A stretch of DNA of 64,000 bases from SZUA-521 sp041738285 (GCA_041738285.1 JBGSQB010000180.1:1-64000); one strand, 5' to 3'. Counted from the stretch's first letter, positions 13,710 to 21,404 are shown. Notes: generated by a model from the sequence alone, not told the origin. Made by a program: numbers and translations.

Positions 13710-14768
13710 ATGACGGTCTTGAGCGTCACGCTGCGGGTCGCGATCGGATTGATTGCGGTGCTGAGCGTGTCGTGCGCTTCGGAAGCAACCAAGCGACCTG
13801 CTGAAGCGGTAGACAATCGCGTCGTTCCGGTGGACCCGTCGCACTTCATCCCAGAGGCGCTGGTCGGTGAGATCGTGAAGGAGCAGCGGGCCTTGGCGGA
13901 CGGCACGACCGCGTGGTGCTATGTGATCCGGACTTACTCCGAGCCGCACGAACATGCGATGGGGCCATGGTCGCCAAAGACGATCACCGACGGCAAGGAA
14001 GCTGGCGGAATCTGGATCCGCGACGGTCAGGTCTATGACTTGGATGGCCCCTTCATCAGGAACATGGCCAAGTTCTATGGCGATCCCGAATGGAAGCTTT
14101 ACCGCGACGATGGCACGGTGCGCGTAACCGACACCAAGGAAGCCTTCGAGGCCGCCGCTCGACCCGATGTCGATCCAAAGTTCAACAACTACGTCGTGGA
14201 AGGCAGGCCGGAATGGGTGGACCGAAAGCTGAATGAATATGTGATTCCCGTGCAACCCGTCTATCAAGAAAAGCCGACCGGCTTCGGACGCCCGCAGGGC
14301 GGTCTCGCGCGCGGGGTTCGCCCCGACGGCCCGCCTCCGACTGGTGACGCAGGCGACCCCAACGGCCGTGGAGCAGGCCAAGTGGTGTTGGCGATCGCGT
14401 TCAATGGCGTAAAGTTCGACCCCCCGGCACCTCTCGATGCCATCCTCCGAGCCCACACTCTCGCGCCCTTCGATCATGCGGGTGGGCACCTGAATCCGCA
14501 CGAGGGCTACCACTATCACGCGGCCACCGGCAGAACTAAGGAGATCGCGCAGTCCGACGGCCATGCACCGATGATCGGCTACGCTCTCGACGGATTTGGC
14601 CTGTATGCCGAGCTTGACGCGAAGGGGCAGCCGACGACCGATCTGGACGAATGCCTTGGCCACCTCGACGCGGTGCGCGCATATCACTATCACGCCGGCG
14701 CTCCAGGAAGTAACCGGATCATCGGCTGCTTCCGTGGCAAACCGGGGACGATCGCCGAGGCACCGTGA
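13710..14768 (+). CDS. YHYH-domain lipoprotein
   Basis: 352 aa. The N-terminus is a lipoprotein signal (a hydrophobic core, then LSVSCAS with the lipobox Cys at about 22), so it is membrane-anchored outside the cytoplasm. The C-terminal half carries the YHYH family motifs: HEGYHYHAATG, MIGYALDGFGLY and a second HYHAGAP close to the end. These His-rich motifs probably bind metal; the function is unknown. GGAGG sits 7 bp before the ATG. It is longer and visibly more GC-rich than neighbouring cassettes, pointing to a different donor. Confidence 0.82.
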   Translation: MTVLSVTLRVAIGLIAVLSVSCASEATKRPAEAVDNRVVPVDPSHFIPEALVGEIVKEQRALADGTTAWCYVIRTYSEPHEHAMGPWSPKTITDGKEAGGIWIRDGQVYDLDGPFIRNMAKFYGDPEWKLYRDDGTVRVTDTKEAFEAAARPDVDPKFNNYVVEGRPEWVDRKLNEYVIPVQPVYQEKPTGFGRPQGGLARGVRPDGPPPTGDAGDPNGRGAGQVVLAIAFNGVKFDPPAPLDAILRAHTLAPFDHAGGHLNPHEGYHYHAATGRTKEIAQSDGHAPMIGYALDGFGLYAELDAKGQPTTDLDECLGHLDAVRAYHYHAGAPGSNRIIGCFRGKPGTIAEAP

Positions 14769-14809
14769 GCGGCGCCATCTCTTTTTGGTGTGATGCAGGA
14801 TCATGGTCC

Positions 14810-14862
14810 GCCTAACAACAGCATGCTACGGACGGCCCTACGCGCTGCCGCTGATGCTAGGC
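14810..14862 (+). repeat. attC site 22 (short form, 53 bp, R' GCTAGGC)
   Basis: GCCTAACAACAGCATGCTAC pairs with CTGATGCTAGGC only near the ends. R' has GCTAGGC instead of GTTAGGC. Apex of CCCTACGCGCTGCCG. Confidence 0.7.
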
Positions 14863-14918
14863 GTCATGCGGCACAGAGTTGCCGCCCCCGGCAATGACTT
14901 CCACGACCACCGCCTGAT

Positions 14919-15530
14919 ATGACGCTGACGATCTACGGCTCCCACAGATCACGAACGATGCGCGTTCTCTGGGCCGCTGAAGAACTCGGAATCAAGTACA
15001 CGCACATACCCTACGAGTTCAATGATCCACGTCTGAAGTCTGCGGAGTTCATGCTTCTAAATCCCTCAGGCCTCATTCCTACAATCGTCGATGACGGATA
15101 CGCTGTCTCAGAGTCGCTCGCAATCAATCTCTATCTCGCAAAGAAGTATGGGCATCGCTCCGACCCTGCACTATACGCAGTCACGGCAACTGAGGAGGCG
15201 AGCATCTGGCAATGGACGCTCTGGGCACAGGGTCACCTTGAACCCTGGGTACAGAAGGATCTACTGTTGGCCGATCTAGTTCGAGCAATAGGCCGCACTG
15301 GCGAAGGTATGATCAAGCGATCACTTGCCACACTCGACAGAGTCCTCGAACGCAACCAGTGGCTCATCGCCTCCCGATTTACCATCGCCGATCTAAATGT
15401 AGCTGCAGTGCTCTCGCCGTCACGCGCTGCCACCCTCGACCTCGCTGACTTCCCCAACGTTTCGGCTTGGCTAGTACGGTGCTATTCACGGCCAGCGGCC
15501 GTAGCAGTCCGCGCTGGGCTTGCAGGCTAG
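14919..15530 (+). CDS. Glutathione S-transferase
   Basis: 203 aa, the usual GST length. The N-terminal thioredoxin-like domain reads LTIYGSHRSRTMRVLWAAEELG, with Ser as the likely catalytic residue, then LNPSGLIPTIVDDG and the SESLAINLYLA motif that holds the glutathione gamma-glutamyl group (E-S). The C-terminal helical domain ends with ASRFTIADLNVAAVL, the N-capping box. It conjugates glutathione to electrophiles. Alone in its cassette. Confidence 0.9.
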   Translation: MTLTIYGSHRSRTMRVLWAAEELGIKYTHIPYEFNDPRLKSAEFMLLNPSGLIPTIVDDGYAVSESLAINLYLAKKYGHRSDPALYAVTATEEASIWQWTLWAQGHLEPWVQKDLLLADLVRAIGRTGEGMIKRSLATLDRVLERNQWLIASRFTIADLNVAAVLSPSRAATLDLADFPNVSAWLVRCYSRPAAVAVRAGLAG

Positions 15531-15538
15531 CTCGTGCC

Positions 15539-15637
15539 GCACAACCATTCGTTGCCGCGGACCCACCAGGGCGTCATCAAACTTGCATGCGCAAGTTTGC
15601 CGCCGCCCTGCCGGGCCGCTTAGCTCAAACGTTAGAC
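15539..15637 (+). repeat. attC site 23 (99 bp, cores GCACAAC / GTTAGAC)
   Basis: Body and central hairpin standard; both cores differ from the consensus by one or two bases. Confidence 0.87.
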
Positions 15638-15668
15638 ATCACAAGCCGCCTCAGCCGTAGATCATCCT

Positions 15669-16178
15669 ATGAACCCATCCTCCACGCCTCTTCCGTTCGT
15701 TCCCCACGAGTTCAAGGTGCCCCTCACCTTGGAGACAGATGAGTTTCGGCTGCGCATGCTAACGGTCAACGACGTCGTGAAGGACTACGACGCAGTGATG
15801 TCGAGCGTGGAGCACTGCAAAACGATCTGGCCCAGCCTTGGATGGCCGGAAGGACTTACCCTTGAGCAGAATCTCATTGACCTTGGCTGGCATCAGAAAG
15901 AGTTCCAGATTCGAAGCTCCTTTGCCTACACCGTTGTCGATCTGGCTGAGTCGATGGTCCTGGGTTGCGTTTACATCGAACCTACAAAGCGACGCGGCTA
16001 CGACGCTGTAGTCTATCTTTGGGCTCGTCAGAGCAAACTGGCCAGTGGTCTGGAAGACCGCCTTCACCAAACCGTACGCAATTGGTTGCGTTCCGCCTGG
16101 CCATTCGAGTCGCCCGCCTTTCCGGGCCGTGAAATTGCCTGGGACGCATGGCGGGCTATCGACATGGAGCGGCGGTAG
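15669..16178 (+). CDS. GNAT-family acetyltransferase-like protein
   Basis: 169 aa. VPLTLETDEFRLRMLTVNDV is a RimJ-type opening, and FAYTVVDLAESMVLGCVYIEP gives the central strands. The usual R-x-x-G-x-G/A acetyl-CoA loop is not obvious (YLWARQSKLASGLEDRL in its place), so catalysis by the normal route is uncertain. Similar proteins are annotated as N-acetyltransferases. Alone in its cassette. Confidence 0.65.
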   Translation: MNPSSTPLPFVPHEFKVPLTLETDEFRLRMLTVNDVVKDYDAVMSSVEHCKTIWPSLGWPEGLTLEQNLIDLGWHQKEFQIRSSFAYTVVDLAESMVLGCVYIEPTKRRGYDAVVYLWARQSKLASGLEDRLHQTVRNWLRSAWPFESPAFPGREIAWDAWRAIDMERR

Positions 16179-16192
16179 GCCACAGAGTGATG

Positions 16193-16295
16193 TCTAGCCC
16201 CTCGCTCAAGCGGAGCGCCAACGGCAGGCCCAACGGGCCGTCGTCATCGCCTTAGCGATTTCCTTGGTGGTCGCTCCTTACTGAAGTCGTTAGCC
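16193..16295 (+). repeat. attC site 24 (aberrant, carries an antitoxin fragment)
   Basis: GTCTAGC at the left and GTTAGCC at the right; CTCGCTCAAGCGGAGC faces GCTCCTTACTGAAGTC. The inside of the site is mostly a 45-bp piece of an antitoxin gene (see 16233-16277), not a normal apex. Confidence 0.55.
16233..16277 (+). repeat. Exact 45-bp copy of the HigA gene 3' end
   Basis: Bases 16233-16277 are identical to 3011-3055, the last 15 or so codons of the HigA-like antitoxin (minus strand), without the stop codon region. It is a gene fragment with no frame of its own here. Confidence 0.92.
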
Positions 16296-16569
16296 ATTGG
16301 TTGGTCTGCGTTTGCACAGTCGCATCCGTGCCTCGTTGCGTTCCCTGCGGGCTTCAGACCAGGAATTCGTACTCATCACGCCGGGCGGAAGCCTGCTTCG
16401 TGCCAAGTAGACTGCCGCACGGAGCTCATCACCCTCGCCGCACAGAAGCGTGCCAAGGCAGCTCAGAACTCAGCGTTCTGCCCGCTAAAGCCACAGCTAC
16501 TGCCATACTTAACCCAGTGAGCGTTCCTCCACCAAGTCATTTCGTCCGTCCGTCGTTCGGAGAGGCGCC
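16296..16569 (+). other. Intergenic stretch without recognisable gene
   Basis: An open frame covers this stretch but its translation (Cys-, Ser-, Pro-rich, no fold pattern) looks random and runs through an attC. I see no RNA gene or repeat here. It may be a decayed cassette. Confidence 0.4.
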
Positions 16570-16624
16570 GCATAACAATCAAATTGCGCGCCTCCCGGCG
16601 TGGCCACTGAACCGCGGCGCTATG
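16570..16624 (+). repeat. attC site 25 (truncated third body type)
   Basis: GCATAAC, then only CAAATTGCGCGCCTCCCGGC and GTGGCCACTGAACCGCGGC, a copy of the right half of the site-18 type; left arm missing and R' replaced by GCGCTAT. Confidence 0.75.
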
Positions 16625-16643
16625 TTTTTGGGATAAATTTCTC

Positions 16644-17507
16644 GTGACCGATGACACCAAAACAGCAACAAGTCCTGCCATGGTCATCGGCATCTTCGTG
16701 GCTCTGGCGATAATTTTCTACTTTGCTGGGCTTTGGCTGATTTTCCGACTCGGTAGTGCAACGCCATTAATGCTGTCTGTCGGGTCGGCTGCGGTAGTAA
16801 CTTGCTTGGTTACACGTAAGAAACTGCGAACGCTGGGATGGCTGTGGGGTAGCTGGAAAGTTCAGTGGCTCAACTACGTCTTGCCCCTGTGCTATGCGGC
16901 ACTTGCATACGGGGTCATCTGGGCATTCGACCTTGGCGACTGGTACGACGTTGATTTCGTCCAGGCGCAGAAGGAAAGTTACAACTTGGCAGCGTGGTCA
17001 GACGCCGCTGTCATCGGGTTGCATTTTTTTCTCACCGCTACAGTTAGCTTTCTTCTGCTGTTGCCGTCGGTGCTTGGTGAGGAGCTTGGATGGCGAGGCT
17101 TGCTTGTACCTGAATTGTCCAAGCTAATGCCGTTCACTGGCGTTGCGCTCGTATCGGGATTGCTTTGGGCCGTATGGCATTGGCCGCTGATGTTCATGGG
17201 GTTGTATGGGGCGGGAGAGGCCACACCATTTCTCTACCAGTTGGCCTGTTTCACAACCTGCATAGTGTCCATGTCGGTCGTTATCACGTACTTCAGAGTG
17301 AAGGCTGATAGCCTTTGGCCTGCAGTAGTTTTTCACATGAGTCACAACGTTTTTCTACAGTAGTTTTTTGGTCCAGTGACTTATGAGAATGCTAACTCGG
17401 CATGGTTCTTGGGCGAGTTTGGGCTTGTTGTGCCAGCCATTCTGGTTGCGCTCGCAGTCTATTTCTGGAGAAGAGGTTGCCGTGAGTTTGGTGCGGTCAA
17501 AACATAA
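16644..17507 (+). pseudogene. CPBP-family membrane protease with in-frame TAG
   Basis: From GTG 16644, 239 codons encode an ABI/CPBP protein: EELGWRG (residues 146-152), WHWPLMF (His about 176), FHMSHNVFLQ. Then comes TAG at 17361-17363. The same frame continues for 47 codons as FFGPVTYENANSAWFLGEFG and a last membrane helix ending RRGCREF, which is the normal C-terminus of this subfamily, up to a TAA that lies in the next attC core. So one nonsense codon removes the last helix. All three catalytic motifs lie before it, and a truncated product may still be made. Confidence 0.82.
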
Positions 17508-17580
17508 CAGTTCGTTGCAGCGCTAAAGCGTAGGAACCACCATGTCCAGGGGGACTGACTCGTCGTTGCAGCGGACCTCG
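17502..17580 (+). repeat. attC site 26 (two left-arm scraps)
   Basis: ACATAACAGTTCGTTGCAGC at 17502, then a second GACTCGTCGTTGCAGCGGAC at 17556-17575. No central hairpin and no R' core follow. Bases 17581-17685 hold nothing recognisable. Confidence 0.65.
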
Positions 17581-17685
17581 AGGTGTGCCTTCGATCTGAA
17601 GCCGATTCGCTAGCTGGACAGGCTCTTTCCAAGACCTTGCATTAGCGCGGCGATAGTCGGCAGTACGAAGCGTTGGGAACTAGGG

Positions 17686-18348
17686 ATGAGAGATGCACGC
17701 AAAACCATTGCGAACTTGACCCGGCGCCGAATGCTTGCCGGCGTCGTGGCTGCAACCAGCACCTTCGTTGGACCGTCTTTCTCCCGACCTGCGAGGGCAA
17801 GCGTCAGGATCGACATCGACAACTTCATTCAGGATTGTATCGAAGCCAACGATGAAGCCGAAGCACAGAAGGCCGTACTTGAGGTTCTCGCGAGCGCGGT
17901 TCGTAACCCGCAGAGAATGCTGGCCGCCGTCGGTGAGCCGAAGCGGGCCGGAATATCGATCGTTCATCGTTCCAAGACACTGACGATCTTCAATGCAGCC
18001 TGGACGCCACAAATGAACTTGATGCCCCACAATCACCTGATGTGGGCAAATATCGGTATCTACACGGGCCGCGAAGACAACATTTTGTGGCGCGAAGCTC
18101 ACGATAGCATTGAGGCTTTTGGAGCGATGGCGCTGTTTCAAGGTGATACAGTGGCATTACCGCTCGATACGATTCACTCCGTAACAAATCCTCTCCTCCG
18201 GTTTACCGGTGGTATCCACGTCTACGGCGGGGATTTCTTTGACACCACACGCAGTCAATGGAACCCGGAGACTCTTGCGGTGGAGCCTTCAGACGGCGTC
18301 GTGATCAGGGCGATGTTCGAGCGCGAGAACGAGCGACTTGGCATCTAG
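17686..18348 (+). CDS. Exported cupin-like protein (COG5553-type)
   Basis: 220 aa. The N-terminus has a twin-arginine-like motif (TRRRMLAGVVAATSTF), so export by Tat is likely. The body belongs to predicted metal-dependent double-stranded beta-helix proteins: MNLMPHNHLMWANIGIYTGREDN carries the His-x-His pair, and NPLLRFTGGIHVYGGDFF the second His. Reaction unknown. The frame after it (18338 on) looks like the start of a co-transcribed second gene, now truncated. Confidence 0.75.
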   Translation: MRDARKTIANLTRRRMLAGVVAATSTFVGPSFSRPARASVRIDIDNFIQDCIEANDEAEAQKAVLEVLASAVRNPQRMLAAVGEPKRAGISIVHRSKTLTIFNAAWTPQMNLMPHNHLMWANIGIYTGREDNILWREAHDSIEAFGAMALFQGDTVALPLDTIHSVTNPLLRFTGGIHVYGGDFFDTTRSQWNPETLAVEPSDGVVIRAMFERENERLGI

Positions 18349-18494
18349 CGATACTCTAGATGTACGCGAGTTCTTCGCGCGATCCAAGGCCGGAGGGCTA
18401 GACGCCGCCGACTATCGACGCGCACTAGCAGATCATAGAATGGTCCGCGACGTTTCCCTGGAGCTGAATCTGGAGTCAAGTCGAGACCGCTCAA
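18338..18494 (+). pseudogene. Remnant of a second gene behind the cupin
   Basis: A frame starting at TTG, overlapping the preceding stop, reads SSDTLDVREFFARSKAGGLD and continues AADYRRALADHRMVRD, which looks like real protein, and then runs into half an attC. No family is assigned. Probably the 5' part of a gene whose 3' end and attC left half were deleted together. Confidence 0.35.
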
Positions 18495-18559
18495 GTCATC
18501 AAACTTGCGTGCGCACGTTTGCCGCCGCCCTGCTGGGCCGCTTAAATCCACCTTTGGAC
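18495..18559 (+). repeat. attC site 27 (right two thirds only)
   Basis: Begins in the central hairpin (GTCATCAAACTTGCGTGCGC) and keeps GCCCTGCTGGGCCGC, but R' reads TTTGGAC. The left arm and R'' are gone. Confidence 0.8.
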
Positions 18560-18569
18560 GGCCATCCAA

Positions 18570-19073
18570 TTGCTTTACCTCATTCGAAGCGCAACAGACC
18601 GCGACATCCGCGTCCTCGCGGACATTGAAGTCGCTGCGGACACCCTCTTTCCTGAAGGTCGCATCCCGAGTCCCGGAAGCACCTACCCGAGATCCGACTT
18701 CGAACGCGCACAGCGCGACGGGCTACTGCTGGTCGCCGAAGTCGAAGATGTTGTCGTGGGCTTTGCCGTCTCCGGAGAACTAGAGAACGCACTACATCTG
18801 TACCTACTAGCAGTCCACCCGGACTATGGTCGACGCGGTATAGGAGCGTCTCTCGTCGTCAGCACAACCAAGGAATCCGAGCGACGCGGATTGGCAGGCG
18901 TTACGTTGACGACTTTCGAAGACCTAAAGTGGAACGGGCCTTTTTATGAAAAGCTCGGATTTCGCATTCTCGCACCACATGAAACAAGCTCGACGCTGGC
19001 ATCCCTACTATCTAGGGAGAGGGCCCAAGGCATGCGTCTACGCGTTGCAATGATGTACCGCAATGCTGTCTAA
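18570..19073 (+). CDS. GNAT family acetyltransferase
   Basis: 167 aa from TTG. IRSATDRDIRVLADIEVAAD (alpha 1), LLLVAEVEDVVVGFAVSG (beta 2-3), LHLYLLAVHPDYGRRGIGASLV (beta 4 and the complete R-R-G-I-G-A acetyl-CoA loop), VTLTTFEDLKWNGPFYEKLGF (beta 5 to the C-terminal strand): a full GNAT domain. The TTG is the only start that keeps the first strand. The stop codon overlaps the next attC. Confidence 0.87.
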   Translation: MLYLIRSATDRDIRVLADIEVAADTLFPEGRIPSPGSTYPRSDFERAQRDGLLLVAEVEDVVVGFAVSGELENALHLYLLAVHPDYGRRGIGASLVVSTTKESERRGLAGVTLTTFEDLKWNGPFYEKLGFRILAPHETSSTLASLLSRERAQGMRLRVAMMYRNAV

Positions 19074-19119
19074 CCACTCGTTGAAGGGGACCCAGGTCCG
19101 CCTAACAGCAACGTTGGGC
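19068..19119 (+). repeat. attC site 28 (short, 52 bp, R' GTTGGGC)
   Basis: GTCTAACCACTCGTTGAAGG, then GGACCCAGGTCCGCCTAACAG and GTTGGGC. A second GCCTAAC at 19100 suggests two sites recombined or were deleted into one. Confidence 0.65.
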
Positions 19120-19134
19120 AGCAGAGGTCGACCA

Positions 19135-19617
19135 ATGCGCCGCTTCCACCGTCTCGCAATACTTCTTGCCGTCGCCTCAAGTGTCACGATGGGCCAATCC
19201 AACGGAAGTCCGATTGACGCAGCGGCATGGCTTGCCGGCTGCTGGCGTTCCGACGGGCGGGAGAAAGGGTCCGGAGAGCATTGGATGCAGCCTGCCGGCG
19301 GCACCATGCTTGGAGTCAGCCGTGCGGTCAAAGGCGGCAAGACCATCGCACATGAGTTCATGCAAATCAGAATTGACGTCGCGGGTCGGCTGGTGTTCGT
19401 AGCCCGACCTTCAGGCCAGAGCGAAGCGACTTTCGCTCTCTCTACCCAGACAGACACCCTGCTCGTCTTTGAGAATCCAGCGCATGATTTCCCGCAACGC
19501 ATCTCGTATCAGGCCCTTTCGGGCAGCAGGCTCTTGGTGCGAATCGAAGGCGTACGCTCCGAAGTGAAAGGAGCCGTCGAATTCCCGATGACCAGAGTGT
19601 CCTGCCAAGACTTGTAG
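19135..19617 (+). CDS. Exported DUF6265-family protein
   Basis: 160 aa. Signal peptide at residues 1-21 (MRRFHRLAILLAVASS, cleavage near MGQS). The mature part has WLAGCWRSDG, EHWMQPAGGTMLGVSRAVKGGK, FENPAHDFPQRISY, the pattern of small lipocalin-like DUF6265 proteins. Function unknown. Single gene of its cassette, ending 22 bp before the attC. Confidence 0.75.
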   Translation: MRRFHRLAILLAVASSVTMGQSNGSPIDAAAWLAGCWRSDGREKGSGEHWMQPAGGTMLGVSRAVKGGKTIAHEFMQIRIDVAGRLVFVARPSGQSEATFALSTQTDTLLVFENPAHDFPQRISYQALSGSRLLVRIEGVRSEVKGAVEFPMTRVSCQDL

Positions 19618-19639
19618 GTATGTGACCCATGGCACTGCT

Positions 19640-19735
19640 GCCCAACCCCTCCTTGAAGCGGACCCAACAGGGCATCGTCGAACTTGCGCGGGCACGTTTG
19701 TCGGCCTGCCGAGCCACCGAGCTCTACCGTTAGGC
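19640..19735 (+). repeat. attC site 29 (96 bp, R'' GCCCAAC, decayed)
   Basis: Arms recognisable (CTTGAAGCGGACCC / CGAGCCACCGAGC), the central hairpin degraded (GAACTTGCGCGGGCACGTTTG). R' GTTAGGC intact. Confidence 0.8.
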
Positions 19736-19834
19736 CGCACATAGGCTTCACCGTGCTCGACTTACCCTCACGCGAGGAGGCCATAGCGTGGGCGGCGCGT
19801 ATCGCGAAGGCCTGCCGCTGCGACCAAGAGAAAA
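19736..19834 (+). pseudogene. C-terminal scrap of a YCII-like protein
   Basis: Straight after the R' core the frame reads FTVLDLPSREEAIAWAARIA, which is the conserved C-terminal segment of YCII/DGPF-type proteins (V-x-D-x-P-S-R-E-E-A-x-x-W-A-x-R-I-P). The first two thirds of the gene are absent. Further on, 19846-19909, a frame reads GLAALAMLNAYYLYKAVDS, a scrap of some membrane protein. Confidence 0.6.
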
Positions 19835-19973
19835 CTTCTTCTTTACATAGGGCTTGCAGCCCTCGCCATGCTGAACGCGTATTACCTTTACAAGGCAGTG
19901 GATTCATAGGTGTATAGGACGCACCTATGCCATCGCGGCAAGCGGCGCGGCCATTCTTGTCGGTGGCAGTGAT

Positions 19974-20011
19974 GCCCAACCACTGCACGCAGCCGATGCT
20001 GGCCGTTAGGC
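19974..20011 (+). repeat. attC site 30 (minimal, 38 bp)
   Basis: GCCCAACCACTGCACGCAGC, then CGATGCTGGCCGTTAGGC. Only the outermost arms survive. Confidence 0.6.
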
Positions 20012-20111
20012 GCGTTTGAATCGCAGCATCTCCGGTCGTACGGCGGAGTTGCCAACGATGATTCGCAGTGGCATTTTCCTGGGCTTGGATTCGACACGAG
20101 GAGTCGCGTAC

Positions 20112-20558
20112 ATGTCCGACCTCGAAATGAGCCCGACGCTTGAGCAGTGGATCACCGATCACATCAAGCTCTATCTGGAGAACCCCGAGGCCGCGCACAA
20201 CTATGACGGGCTTCCGACCTTGCTTCTCATCGCCCGCGGCCGGACGTCTGGCAAGCGCCGCCCAATGCCGCTCATCTATGGCAGAGCGGGTAACGCCTAC
20301 GTCATCGTCGCCTCCAAAGGTGGCGCACCGAAGCATCCGGACTGGTACGAGAATCTGGTCGCGAATCCGGACTGCGAGATCCGCGTAGGGGCGACGCGGC
20401 TGCAGGCGCGCGCGCGAATCGCTTCGGCGGATGAGCGGGCCAAGCTCTGGCCGCAGATGGCCAAGACCTACCCGCCCTACGATGACTACCAGAAGTCGGC
20501 CGCTCCGCGGCAGATCCCGGTTGTCATTCTCGACCCGACAGGGCCGGCGCCCGGGTGA
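20112..20558 (+). CDS. Deazaflavin/F420-type nitroreductase-family protein
   Basis: 148 aa from ATG 20112. YLENPEAAHNYDGLPTLLLIA and then RGRTSGKRRPMPLIYG, YVIVASKGGAPKHPDWYENL and NPDCEIRVG are the successive motifs of the DUF385/Ddn family of split-barrel proteins (G-R-x-S-G-x-x-R-x-x-P-L, then A-S-x-G-G-x-x-x-x-P-x-W-x-x-N-L). Members bind F420 or flavin; which one here is unknown. GC-rich for the array. Confidence 0.87.
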   Translation: MSDLEMSPTLEQWITDHIKLYLENPEAAHNYDGLPTLLLIARGRTSGKRRPMPLIYGRAGNAYVIVASKGGAPKHPDWYENLVANPDCEIRVGATRLQARARIASADERAKLWPQMAKTYPPYDDYQKSAAPRQIPVVILDPTGPAPG

Positions 20559-20658
20559 GGCCCAAACTTACACCTGCCGCGGCAAATCGCCTCCGAAGAA
20601 CGAATGGATGCAGCATGGCAATGAATGGATCGCGCGTTGATGGGATCAACGTTCAAGA

Positions 20659-20691
20659 CGCCGTTGAAGCGACCCCACCGCTAGACGTCAC
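20659..20691 (+). repeat. attC site 31 (scrap)
   Basis: ACGCCGTTGAAGCGACCCCAC and then CGCTAGACGTC, ends of an attC with everything between removed. Confidence 0.45.
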
Positions 20692-20697
20692 TCGGAC

Positions 20698-21300
20698 GTG
20701 AGAACCAACTACGTCCTAATCGACTTTGAGAATGTTCAGCCCCAATCGCTCGGAGCCCTGGACCAAAATCATTTCAAGGTAATACTGTTCGTCGGTGCCA
20801 ATCAGGCGAAGCTCTCGTTCGATGTTGCTGCATCGTTGCAACAACTTGGATCTCGCGCCAAGTACATCAAAATGTCCGGCAATGGCCGAAATGCTCTCGA
20901 CTTTCACATTGCCTACTACCTAGGACGCCTCGCTGCCGAGGAGCCGTCCGCCTACTTCCACGTCATCTCTAAGGACACGGGGTTTGATCCGCTCATCAAA
21001 CACCTGAAGTCCGTGAAGATTTTCGCGGGGCGGGTCACGTCGATTAGTGATATTCCACTGGTGAAGGCGTCGAATTCCAAATCGCCGCAGGAGCGAATTG
21101 CGGTGGTCCTCGATAGGCTGCAACAACTCAAGGCGGCGAAGCCCCGCAGGGTCAAGACGCTCAGCAGCACGATCGCTTCACTGTTCCCGGATCAGCTTCC
21201 CGAACAGGAAGTCGCGGCGCTTATCCAGCGCCTCGCCGGCGAGGGCTACTTGGAAATCGAAGGTGCCAAGATCTCTTATACTTTGCCAAGTCGCGTCTAA
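20698..21300 (+). CDS. NYN/PIN-like nuclease domain protein
   Basis: 200 aa from GTG. TNYVLIDFENVQPQ gives the first acidic site (D-x-E-N), and GNGRNALDFHIAYYLGRLA and FHVISKDTGFDPLIKHLK give the D-x-x-L and S-x-D-x-x-F/D motifs of the NYN (limkain-type PIN) nuclease fold, residues 1-120. The C-terminal part (residues 130-200) has helices and a small winged region (LFPDQLPEQEVAALIQRLAG) that may bind nucleic acid. Probable ribonuclease. The stop lies in the next attC. Confidence 0.8.
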   Translation: MRTNYVLIDFENVQPQSLGALDQNHFKVILFVGANQAKLSFDVAASLQQLGSRAKYIKMSGNGRNALDFHIAYYLGRLAAEEPSAYFHVISKDTGFDPLIKHLKSVKIFAGRVTSISDIPLVKASNSKSPQERIAVVLDRLQQLKAAKPRRVKTLSSTIASLFPDQLPEQEVAALIQRLAGEGYLEIEGAKISYTLPSRV

Positions 21301-21354
21301 CACCTGCGTGCAAACTGGAAGGACCGTCGAGCTAGTTTGTACGCGGCGTTTGTC
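21295..21354 (+). repeat. attC site 32 (60 bp, divergent)
   Basis: GTCTAAC at left, GTTTGTC at right. CTGCGTGCAAACT pairs with AGTTTGTACGCGG, a good hairpin, with a 15-nt apex (GGAAGGACCGTCGAGCT). Confidence 0.65.
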
Positions 21355-21404
21355 CGACGACCGTGACAGCACGTGACACACGCATGGGTATGCAGCTGTC
21401 GAGC

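Noticed and set aside
3739..15650. Repeated N-termini such as MRKFAAALxGR in many open frames
   Set aside because: They are translations of the attC central hairpin and right arm in one frame; real starts lie after the attC (for example 3805, 4537, 11761).
16301..16636. 111-codon frame between two attC sites
   Set aside because: Runs through an attC and looks random; kept only as a stretch without recognised content.
17361..17363. TAG as pyrrolysine codon or programmed read-through
   Set aside because: No supporting context such as a pyl gene or a read-through motif; a nonsense mutation is simpler.
133..19735. CRISPR array suggested by near-identical repeats
   Set aside because: Repeats are about 99 bp with whole genes between them and have attC cores and arms; no short spacers.
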